Translations under genes and position numbers: made by a program
Shown: positions 55,481-64,000 of the stretch, one piece after another
How positions within the stretch are numbered: the first letter of the stretch is position 1
Layout of the letters: each line of letters begins with the position of its first letter
NCBI GenBank assembly: GCA_015680685.1
Contig: MNCI01018080.1
Coordinates: 403,717-467,716 of the forward strand
DNA from: Gnetum montanum
Lineage: Eukaryota; Streptophyta; Gnetopsida; Gnetales; Gnetaceae
Direction: 5' to 3'
Length of the DNA: 64,000 bases
The notes under the pieces: model-generated
The model's input: only the letters and a program-made list of their open reading frames with translations
Told to the model about the DNA's origin: nothing
Database searches by the model: none

Positions 55481-57780
55481 TTTAGTTCCATGCAGTAATC
55501 TATATCATGGCCACACTATTGATGGTAGTCACAGAACTACTTTAGCTTAAAACCTTTAGGAACTAGGGGCTCTTTGGGCAAAGCCAATGAGGGGTTCCTG
55601 AGGAGCTCACAATACCGCTAATGCTTCTTGGCTCCATCCTCCAACATCCACTTATGTTGGATGTATCTTGCTGCCAGTAGTTGCTTCAGAAGATCTGAAG
55701 GTTTGATGGGAAGTAGGGTATACTTTGAGTGATCTTTATGTTCAAAGTTCGGTTTAGGTGGTGCGGACGTCTCAGGTACAGGTGTAGGAGGCTACGGTGC
55801 ATTACCCTATTTGGACATGGGGCTAGCTGCAGGTGTGGCTAGTTTCTTATTATTCTTATTACTATTTTTATTAGGTTTGGATTTGGCCTCATTATCTACA
55901 GTGGCCATTGTGGCTGTTGTAGCCTTACCCTTTTCCTTCTTTGTGAAGGTGTTCTTGTATGCAATGTAGGCTGGGTCTTTACTTACCTCAACCACATCCT
56001 ATATGCTCTTAGTCTGGGCAAAGGCCTAACTGAGCGTGCGGGGAGTGAGATAGTACAACTTTGACTTAATAAAGTCATTTACTGCATCCTTGAAGATGGT
56101 CAACAAATGAACCTCTGCAATGGGCTCACAGATTTCATTAAGGGTTGCGCTCTAGTCTTGGATGAACTTCTGGATTGGTTCCAGCGAGTCTTGTTTCACA
56201 CTCATCAACTAATCTAGCATGACCTCTAGTCTCAAGTTGTATTGAAGCATGTCATGAACTATTTCAGAAGCTCCTCTAGGGTTGATAGTAGGAGCATGGA
56301 AGGGCATGGTACCAGTCCAAGGCTTTTTCAGTTAGAGACATGGCAAAGACATGGATGATCATATGTGGCCATTGTTGTAGAAGAAGAGACTGAGACCTAA
56401 ATATAACAAGATGTGCATTGGGATCTCCCTCTCCTTTGTATTTCATGAAATGGGGGAGTGACATCCCTAGGGATAACATCAGATCATCCTGGTAGAAGTC
56501 CATGACTTGTACCGTATCAGACCCGATAGCCTTGAGGCATTTTATTTCCTTAGTAAGGGTTTGGATAAGCTGGAATGCTTGATCCTGACCTAAGGATGAT
56601 GCAAACGGTTGGGGAATTGTAGGGGTAGCTCCCATCTGTGGAGTGGAAGGGGTGGTAGCGTGACCTATCGATAATGTCGTTGGGGTCGCCCCTGTGAACT
56701 ATGTTGCTTGTGGCATCCACCAACCAACAGGTGGTGTAGTTGTAGCAGTAGCCAAGGGTTGCGCTATGGGGTAGATTGTTTGCATGGTCAATGGAATAGA
56801 CCATATCCCCATGCTAGGTGGTATCGTTTATAGGGGTTAGTAGGTCTAATGGTGAACATGAGACATCTGTGATGGTAAGGTAGTAGGAGGAGAGGTGAAT
56901 GGGGTCCACCATGTGGATGGGCCTAGGCTCACCACTGATGATGGGACAGAAGTAAATGTAGGAATGGAGGTGGAAGCTACATGTGACTGTGAAGTAGGTA
57001 TGGTATCAATGTGTGGCAGGGTAGCCATGATTGGTACGTGATGTGATGCAGGAATAGACTGATGAATAGTTTGTAGAGGAATAGTGGCTAAGAATGAAAC
57101 AAGGGATTAGGAATGTTGATATGCCGATGGCATGACATGGCTACCCATTGCTGATGTAATCACAGGTTACGATGGTGTAGGTGTGATCACGAAGGGAGCG
57201 GTGATAGACAACAGGTTTGTCCAAAAGGATAGGGTAGAAGGGAAGGTGGCAGGGTTGGTTTGACCTCCCCCCCATCGGATTGGGAATCCAACTCTTCTTG
57301 CCTATCTTGGAAAGCCTCATTGTGATGAGACATCATGTCTTGCAACTCCCTAGGCCTCAGGACCTAGATTAGTTAATCTAGAAGCCATTGGTTCATTTGC
57401 ATTAAAGGGATGGAAATGTCAGGAGTAGGAATAAATTCCTTCCCATTACAGTAGGCAAGCTCGAAGCTATGCTTCTCTTCGGACTCTTGTGCATCCAAGG
57501 GTAGGTTTGCCTACACCTTAGCATAGAGAAAGTTGTATCATTTGTGTTGTTGGGCCAAGCCCTCAGGTCCCTGGTTTTGGATCCTGAGGGATTGACATGG
57601 CCCCAACCCTGGGTTGAGTGGTTGTTCAGTGCCTGTGATGCCTTGAATTGTGAGGTGAATCTCAACATTCGAGGTGTTAGCAACAGTGCTTGGAGAAGTC
57701 ATTGTCGCAGAGCTAAATGGGTTTGCAAACAAGGACAACGAGAAGATGGGATGGAAATCAAAGGCTTTATGTTTTTCCAA
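55481..57780 (-). pseudogene. LR7 gag with CxYH...GHxxxxC knuckle
   Basis: Probable start at ATG 57780 (MEKHKAFDF) or 57748-region. The N-terminal half is Pro/Ser/Thr-rich with frame changes. The gag core covers about 56640-55990: AFQLIQTLTKEIKCLKA, LPHFMKYKGEGDPNAHL, FAMSLTEKALDWYHAL, then IHDMLQYNLRLEV-like and AFAQTKSI. A Lys/Asn-rich basic patch follows (55810-55995). Near 55485-55540 the sequence CDYHQ-CGHDIDYCMELKDDI is the atypical knuckle of Tat/Ogre gag proteins (CxYH-x-GH-x-C-x-LK). Capsid/nucleocapsid role by family. Confidence 0.75.
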
Positions 57781-58078
57781 ATTCCAAAGGAATCTTCGGA
57801 GTGACCGATTTGTACCACGCGATGCGTAAACAATTGCAAAAGGGTTTCACATTCACGCTAGTGCGTGATAGGGTACAGAACGTGTGCAAAACTACTATAA
57901 AATAAAAGGGTCAAATGGTAATCAGAGGCTTTATGTCCTACAGGGTTCTGAAGGAACCGTTAAAGTGACCGATCTGCACCACACGATGCATAAACAACCA
58001 CTGAAGGGTGCCAAGTTTATGCTAGTGTACATCCGGATGCAAAACACTTACAGGACTACCATATAACATGGAAAATAA
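57751..58078. repeat. 164-bp tandem duplication in LR7 5' leader
   Basis: Two head-to-tail copies (57751-57914, 57915-58078), each with a aggctttatgt block, gtgaccgat, caccacacgatgc-like, and tgcaaaac...ctac.ataa at the end. They lie between PBS and gag, where the packaging signal would be expected. Confidence 0.85.
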
Positions 58079-58088
58079 CACTAAAGGA

Positions 58089-58105
58089 CCCTCCTTCTAG
58101 TGCCA
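58089..58105 (-). other. LR7 primer-binding site
   Basis: Minus strand TGGCACTAGAAGGAGGG, six bases after the LTR end. Differs from the tRNA-Asp type used by the other elements here. The cognate tRNA was not assigned. Confidence 0.7.
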
Positions 58106-58724
58106 GAAAACTGTAGCAACTAAAAACATCGGCAGTTGGAAAACACCAAGAGGTCATCGGTCATGACAGTATTAACCTTGTATCCGCGCGAGGGCCGTGC
58201 TAGATTAAAATGGAAACAGGGTGCCCTGAACAGTCTGGTCGATCAGATAGGAACTTAATCAATGTCACTAAACCTTTTGCAAACGTGTAATGTGAAAAGA
58301 ACGTTTGTAGCGTAAAATATCAATTATTATATGCAAGGAATGAAAACGATGCAAAATGCAATGATAACAAGAGAAGAAAGTAAACTGGAGTTAAGAAATG
58401 CACTGCTTTCAAGGCTATGGCTTTACTTTATTAGAGTGGATATAATCGGTTGCATGACATTGGGAAGCACAGAGATCCCAAAAGTAACCAAATATGTTCA
58501 AAGTAAGCTAATTGTGTGTCTTAACATGGATTCATGAGCTAATAATGAGAAATGCTACAAAGGCAATGGAAAAAGAGATAACAGGATGCAAAACAGGGAT
58601 GCAAACTATTTTGCTAACAGGTTTTTCAATTGGTTTGCCAACAACAAATGCCAAAAATGCTCAAAGTTGGTCAAAATTGCCAACCGCTAAAATTTGCCAA
58701 CCCTTTGAGCATTGCTCATCAAGG

Positions 58725-58732
58725 TATTTATA
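58725..58732 (-). promoter_or_regulatory. LR7 5' LTR TATA box
   Basis: Minus-strand TATAAATA (CCCTATAAATACC context), ~1.4 kb into the LTR and ~620 bases before its end, so U3 would be ~1.4 kb. The 3' LTR lacks these bases. Confidence 0.7.
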
Positions 58733-59160
58733 GGGCTAGGAACACATGAAAGATGCAGTTTGGACACCACGTGTCCTAGACCTGCCAGATGTTAACGTGT
58801 CTGTGCTGCATGGACATGCAAAGCTGATTGATGAGCCTGCCACACTGCAATTATGCTTTTAGAACTAAAGACGTTGGGATTAGGTGTGCCATCAATGCAG
58901 ATAAGGAGTGATGTGCACCAATGTAGCGTAGCCGCCTGCTATGCTGTGCTATGCTGTGGAGCATAGACACTTTAGCATAGTGTAGTTGCTTGCTATGCTA
59001 TGCTACACTTGACCACCTGCTACGCTGTGGAGCGTAGACACGTTAGCGTAGTGTAGCTACTTGCTATGCTATGCTACGCCTGACCACCTGCTACACTGTG
59101 GAGTGTAGCCATGTTAGCGTAGTGTAACTATTTACTACGTTGTGCTACACTGTGTAGCAT

Positions 59161-59306
59161 AGCATGTTTAGCGTAGCGTAGCATGTTTAGCATAGCGTAG
59201 CTGCTTGCTACATCGTGCTACGCTATGTAACATAGCATGTTTAGCGTAGCGTAGCATGTTTAGCATAGCGTAGCTGCTTGCTACGTCGTGCTACGCTATG
59301 TAGCGT
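59161..59306. repeat. 73-bp direct duplication of GCTACG motif cluster
   Basis: 59161-59233 and 59234-59306 are near-identical, differing at a few CG/TG positions; the 3' LTR has only a single shortened version (~42080). Arose after insertion or by slippage during reverse transcription. Confidence 0.85.
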
Positions 59307-60107
59307 AGCCACCAGTTCGAAGAAGAAATATGTGTTAGAGCTAATTGCAAGTGTTGGAAGCCTTTGAAGTATTTTGGTTGGCTCTACATGTTTGCTACAC
59401 TATGCTATACTACGTAGCATAGCATAGCATAGTAGTTGGCCTATTTGAAAATCATGTTGACAATCTGCAACCTTTGCTCTTTGTGATGTGAAGCATGCGA
59501 ACTTGTTGATCCTGCATTCTAGGACACCCTTCTATTTTTTCCTGCATCATTGCTATGTTGTGCTATGCTATATAGTGTAGCATAGTGTCGCAGCCAATAT
59601 AGCCTACTTTTTGCTTGATCTACTGCTTTTCTAGTAAGAGGAGCTTTGCCGAAGGACTTGAAGTTAAGCGAAGCAACTGGTTTTGAAGACCGAGAGTGCT
59701 TGCTCAGTGCAATTAAAATCACTAAGTAAGCTGGGCCTTTCTACCTTACTTTTGCTATGCTGTGCTACACTACATAGCATAGCACTTTGTCCTACAACTG
59801 TCTTTTGAGGCTTGCTACGCTACATAGCATAGAAAACTTCTTAACTAGAAAACTTGCCAAACTGTTTTGAGCAGATTGAGCACTGCGAAAACCCTACGCT
59901 TTGCACCTGAGTAGACTGTCAGCTAGATGAACTACCCAAGTGGGCAGGCCGAAGAGTCCATTGGACCTGTCAACACTGGAAGTAGAAAATTTGCCGAATT
60001 GGACAATCTAAACTCAGAGCATCCATTTCTTGCCAAAGTGACATGATGTTGCCTGGGTGCCAAGGACCCAGTAAAGCAAGAATGTCTTGAAAATTTAGGG
60101 TGTTTCA

Positions 60108-60112
60108 GGTTG
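60108..60112. repeat. LR7 target-site duplication, right (GGTTG)
   Basis: One mismatch to GTTTG at 41090-41094. Confidence 0.65.
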
Positions 60113-61781
60113 GATGAGACTGCCTTGCTATTTTTTACCCAAATAGCACATAGGCTTGTAAGAATAAATTCGAGCACCTAAGAGATTATGGTGTCCATTC
60201 CTAGGTAACAAGAGTTCCTAGAAATTTTTGGGAACATCATAATCTTCTTGATGTGCCTAGAGGAAGGTAAGGGGACTACTATCTTGGTGATGCAACACCA
60301 TGGGCAAAAAACAATAGTGAAAGTGGTGGCTAATAGAATTATTGAAGCACTCAATGCTACTATGGCATCGATGCCTAACATTACTACACTTAAGGATGTG
60401 CAAGCCTTCACAGGAGCATCGAGTGGGAGACTTAGCATAGCTCAACATGAGAAAGTGTTGGGTTGACTGATGGAAACTAGGCAACTGGTTTAGAGATCTT
60501 TGTTCTCCTAGAGGAAATCATTGCAACCTAATCAGAGTTGTTAGAAGTCATGGGCAAGCTCATCATCACCAATGCCCAAGTCAAGGTAGCCACTACTAAA
60601 AATCGTCAGTTGGATACCAAGGTTGTGGAATTGAAAGCCTAGCTAGTCAATCCTACCATTCTTAGCCAAGCTATCATGAGGGATGAAACTTTCTTGCAAC
60701 TTCAAAATTGACTTAAAGAGGCTAAGAATGCCAAGGGGATGGTGGTCTTCAATGCATCCTTATCAAAAGATCTTGCTGCCCACAGCAATAAGAACTTGGC
60801 ACAAGTTCTCAAAGAGAGCTTAGCCCTTCCTAAATACATCCATTACATGCATAATATCGAGCAAAAAGACTAGATGGTTGAATCTATAAGGAAATAGTAG
60901 AAGTATCCCGCCAAGACAAACATGGATATGAGGAGGTTAGCAACTAAAAATAGGAATCTTTGAATGAGAAAGTTTAGGCATTTCACCAAAAAATGGCCAT
61001 TGAGGTAGCTACTTGGGAAAATAAGAAGCTAAAATTCAAAAGAGTCAAAAATCATTATAGGGACTAGGTAGGACTCCTCAAGGAGTTGAATGAAAAGGAA
61101 TTCAATTGGCCAAGGTGAAGATGAATGGGGCCCTCTAGTAACTCCAGAAAAGAGGTGATGTATGGTAATTGATCTTTAATAGCCTTAATGCCTACAACAA
61201 AGTAGAGATCTGACTAAAGGAGTTGTAGATTCAAGAAATAACAGAATAGATGGAGCTTGTCAAACTCCATTATGTAAACTTGGTGATGTTGACATTTCAT
61301 AGGCCAAGGTCTAAATTAGAGAAGTAGGTGGCTAGCTCATATCTCTCTATGAGGTTGAGTTCAAGCATTATAAGGATACCAAGTAGAAGCTAGGAACAAC
61401 CAATGTCGAGCTTGAATTTTTCAGGACCCAATTCATAAATCAATGATTGATTGCTAAGAACTTGGCTAGAAGGATGAATTACTATCATGAATTGGAAAAC
61501 CTCATAAAGATGTTTGATGTTGAATGTAAACAATTCATAGTGTGGTTTATCAAAGTCAAAGAATTGTTCCTATAATGCCCTATTTGTGGGATGTCCCTGT
61601 ACCAGCCCATATTGGCAAAGCCACATGGATTGTGTAAAATCCATGGAGAAAGGAGAAGAATATGAAAGCATTACTAAATGCTTTTCATCTTCCATTGGAA
61701 GTAGCAACTGTAGCAGGACAACCATAGCCTCAACCACCATTGCTATGTGCATTGGAGCCTCCACCTCCTAGCATTGTTTGA
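60113..61781 (+). pseudogene. LR4 post-pol ORF, part 3 (coiled coil and C-terminus)
   Basis: Continuation after LR7. An open patch at 60248-60466 encodes TTILVMQHHGQKTIVKVV, homologous to VMQHQGQEKIVEVV in LR5 and VIMQHHDEIGAIEVI in LR1. Then a long Lys/Glu/Leu coiled coil to ~61560, and a C-terminal EPPPPSIV end with TGA at 61779. Broken by single-base stops. Confidence 0.7.
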
Positions 61782-62003
61782 TCTTCACTTTGTATTTAAT
61801 AATCCAAGGATCCATGTGATTCATTTTTGTAAGGGTACCCAATTTTGTTATCCAAGATACCCATTTTTGTAATTTCTGTAATTCTATACAATTTGACACT
61901 TAGAGTCAGTCAGTTAATAATCTCATACCTTTCCAATTTTAAAAGAAGCTCACTCCTTTTTTTTGTTCACTCAAGGATGAGTTTTCACTTAGTTGTGAAA
62001 TTA
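61782..62003 (+). other. LR4 3' untranslated region
   Basis: Carries cactcaaggatgagttttca (61968) and a degraded polypurine tract (gttgtgaaatta) before the LTR. Confidence 0.75.
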
Positions 62004-62851
62004 TGATGAGTTGTTTAATTGGCTACTTCAATGTAGCCCCATTGACATATCCCCATTGATGCAATCTTGTCGATGCATGATTTAATGCATTGATGCAGTG
62101 TCTAGTGTTGCCTATATAAATGTGTGTACCCATTTCATTTATGACACATTATGTCATTAGTGTAGCTGAATTCTTATAGTTTTCTTCCACCAAAGTTAGA
62201 ATATTTTGTGGGTGCCCATAGTAGAACTTCAAGGATTGTACGGATCCTTACTTGAGCATTAATGTACATGAACACTTTGATGTAATAGTAATTAGGATGA
62301 GATTCTTGGGACTCCTTGTAGCACTTAAGAATAGATTAATGCTTCTTTTCATGCACTTTACATTCATGTTTTAATTAATACATTTAATAATAATAAACAC
62401 ATAAGTACAACCATCTTAAACATACCATTAATGCTTGGTAATACTAGTGGTGTTATCGCTTGGTTTGCCCAGTAGCCTAATACTGGATAACCTAGTAGTG
62501 CTTATAATGAGTTTAGGATGTGTATTGGAGGTAAGCCCTAATGCTTATGTTCAATTAGTTAGCTTAGGAACTATTAGCTAGTTTGATGATTAGTTTATCA
62601 ACTATTTACCTTTACTTCCATACTTAGACTTAGAAATATAAAATATAAATAAATATCATGTGCCTTGGCTTACACTTAACCATACACTTGAAGTTACACA
62701 AGTGAAGTAAAAAAAAACAATGATTACATCTCTAAGACACTATCTTTGCCCATTGGTGCATTTAGGGGCTAAGTCTACGAAATTTGATTGGATCAAAAGT
62801 GAACGCCTGTGATTCATATGGTTGGGTAGAGGGACTACTTATAGGTCATCA
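62004..62851 (+). repeat. LR4 3' LTR
   Basis: Starts TGATGAGTTGTTTAATTGG, ends ...cttataggtcatca. Pairs with 14819-15656. U3 has cattgatgca / gtcgatgcat inverted motifs just before tatataaat (62113-62121). Confidence 0.9.
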
Positions 62852-62856
62852 AGGAC
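62852..62856. repeat. LR4 target-site duplication, right (AGGAC)
   Basis: One transition from AGGAT at 14814-14818. Confidence 0.65.
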
Positions 62857-63818
62857 TATTAGCATCATTATCCATTTGCATGTTAACTGCCATTATAGTT
62901 TTTTCCTATTTAGGTTGTAGAGGCAACCCATCTTACATTGAATATGAAGAAATAGGTGGTAGAGGATAATTAGGTAGATTATTATATGGGTGAGAAGCAT
63001 AAAAAAGTAATGTAGAACACAAACTAGTGAATCGCTGATATTTTCAAGGATAGTAATAGTGAGTAAAGTGGGCTATAAGACCAATAGGTAAAATAGGTTA
63101 TTGCATGAAATATTCATAAGGATCTGGTTAGTGATAGAGATATTATTGTCTAGATGATGGTATCTATCATAACTATGGATTTTGCCACTACTATTGATAA
63201 TATTATTGAGGTTTTCCTAATGCCTTACTTAGATAGTACTATGATAAAAGGGCTTTCTATAATTTCCTTGAAGGTATGTCAACCTTTGTAGCATCTTGTT
63301 AGAGTTTGATTTTACATCACTTAATAACTCTAATGTACCCAAGGATCTTATGATTAGGATCTTCATATGATATTGATCAAACTTAATCTTTTTTAAGATA
63401 TTTTTATCACTTAAGAATCTTTATGAACATCATAAATTATAAATTACAACTTGTTTTTTGATCTTATAATGAATTCCATACCCATCCTTGGCCAACTAGT
63501 TAATATATAAACTTTGTGTACACCTTAGCTACACTTCCTTGTAGTATCTTCCTTACTCCAATGAAGCATTCTAAGTGATCTTCTCTTCTTATTTAGAAAA
63601 CTAGATTAAGCTTACACTTGGATCAACTTGGATCTTCTCTTCCTCTTTAGGAAATTAGATTTTGAGTATTTTCAAAGTCTTATTTACTTGGCACCTTTAT
63701 TTCTATAGTAAAAGATGCCCAACAACACCTTTCACTCTTTAGTTATAAAGTTTGTTATAGGTTATGATGATTGATCATCATAACATAATATTCCTCTTTC
63801 TTTAAGATGTTTGGTAAT
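62857..63818 (-). pseudogene. LR3 remnant resumes: probable gag C-terminus and unresolved repeat
   Basis: If LR4 is removed this joins 14818. The first ~400 bases are rich in TAT/CAT/ATA codons on the minus strand, weakly like the Tyr/His/Pro-rich gag tail of LR2 (10560-10800). From ~63300 there is no recognisable domain; a gatcttctcttc...ttta..aaa.tagatt segment is directly repeated (63580, 63631), and 63755-63818 resembles 13845-13900. No intact frame. Confidence 0.35.
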
Positions 63819-64000
63819 TGATGAGTGGTGAGGTACCCCTACACTCAACCATACGAATACGAGCGTGTACGCTCGATCCGGTCGAACTCCGCAGATTAAA
63901 TGCCTTAACACCACAAGAAACACTTGGGGTTAATCGTTCGTTGTCTTCCCAGGCTTGCTTGTAAGTGTCACGGTGTATGGTTAAGCAAGTCTGAGGTATG
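63819..64000 (-). repeat. LR8 LTR, cut by the window end
   Basis: Plus strand starts tgatgagtggtgaggtaccc, the reverse complement of the LR6-type LTR end (...ggggtacctcaccactcatca). No PBS complement lies to the left, so this is the outer end of a 3' LTR or solo LTR of a minus-strand element continuing right. It keeps many CG dinucleotides (gaatacgagcgtgtacgc, gatccggtcg), unlike all other LTRs here. Confidence 0.85.

Larger units (their letters stand above)
41095..60107 (-). mobile_element. LR7: 19-kb Tat/Ogre-type Ty3 element inserted in LR4
   Basis: 19,013 bp on the minus strand. LTRs of 1,996 (5', right) and 1,853 bp (3', left), TGAAACACCC...GCTACA ends, an excellent polypurine tract and a PBS of a different type from the other elements. 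Order in element direction: 5' LTR, PBS, duplicated leader, gag with CxxH-GH-C knuckle, Pro-rich linker, protease, a 5.6-kb block holding an antisense multi-exon gene, RT, gypsy RNase H, archaeal-type RNase H, integrase, tandem repeats, 3' LTR. Dual RNase H and giant size place it in the Tat/Ogre lineage. It is better preserved than its host LR4, consistent with later insertion. Confidence 0.93.
58112..60107 (-). repeat. LR7 5' LTR
   Basis: Right-hand LTR, 1,996 bp. On the minus strand it starts TGAAACACCCTAAATTTTC and ends ...TTGCTACA next to the PBS. U3 is dominated by GCTACG/CGTAGC palindromic clusters (58920-59850). Longer than the 3' LTR mainly through a 73-bp duplication at 59161-59306. 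TATA box at 58725-58732. Confidence 0.95.
14819..62851 (+). mobile_element. LR4: Athila-like element split by LR5, LR6 and LR7
   Basis: Its two LTRs are 46 kb apart because three later elements sit inside it. Removing LR5, LR6, LR7 and their duplications leaves about 11 kb. Order: 5' LTR, PBS, pre-gag module, protease, RT, RNase H, integrase, tail, (LR5), leader of the post-pol ORF, ORF part 1, (LR6), part 2, (LR7), part 3, 3' untranslated region, 3' LTR. The pre-gag module runs straight into protease, so the gag core seen in LR2 and LR6 is missing. Confidence 0.88.

Noticed and set aside
58920-59850. CRISPR-like array of short repeated motifs
   Set aside because: Repeats are 8-20 base palindromes of irregular spacing inside an LTR of a plant retrotransposon, repeated in the other LTR; no spacers, no cas genes.
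41095-60107. Endogenous pararetrovirus (caulimovirid) origin of the RT
   Set aside because: True LTRs, PBS, polypurine tract, target duplication, integrase and dual RNase H identify a Ty3/Tat retrotransposon.

Overview
The window looks like heterochromatic, gene-poor DNA from a seed plant with a large genome; a gymnosperm is plausible but cannot be fixed from sequence alone. I see no convincing host gene. Almost everything is nested LTR retrotransposons of the Ty3/gypsy superfamily, heavily decayed by C-to-T change: reading frames are long, but broken mostly by stops at codons one transition from Gln, Arg or Trp. Elements are named LR1 to LR8 here.

Layout. LR1 (1-3276, +) is the 3' end of an element. 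A short tRNA-like (SINE-like) stretch follows at 3277-3543. LR2 (3549-13791, -) is a whole element with two LTRs, a PBS and a perfect 5-bp target duplication. LR3 is an old minus-strand remnant (about 13797-14818 and 62857-63818). LR4 (14819-62851, +) interrupts LR3 and is itself split by three later insertions: LR5 (21689-31235, +), LR6 (31828-40230, +) and the 19-kb LR7 (41095-60107, -). LR5 and LR6 have perfect target duplications; LR4 and LR7 have one mismatch. LR8 (63819 to the window end, -) is the least decayed LTR here.

Two lineages are present. LR1, LR2, LR4, LR5 and LR6 share tgatga...catca LTR ends, a tRNA-Asp-type primer site where it is visible, and an Athila-like pol; LR8 shares the LTR end. 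LR1, LR4, LR5 and LR6 also have a large extra ORF after pol (N-terminal globular domain plus long coiled coil) in the position of the Athila env-like ORF. Individual copies have lost different modules: LR6 has no pol, LR5 lacks gag core, protease and RT, LR4 lacks gag core, LR2 lacks the post-pol ORF. LR7 is a Tat/Ogre-type element: tandem RNase H domains (including an archaeal-type one), YVDD RT, and gag with a CxxH...GHxxxxC knuckle.

The most notable object lies inside LR7. Between its protease and RT, on the opposite strand (48868-53490), is a multi-exon gene with its own TATA box, ATG, phase-consistent GT-AG introns and an open acidic last exon. It encodes about 1100 codons of a coiled-coil protein with a plant transposon-like N-terminal region. 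An antisense orientation would let introns survive retrotransposition. A second notable signal is a U3-like palindrome plus TATA-like module just upstream of the post-pol ORF in LR4 and LR5, which could be an internal promoter.
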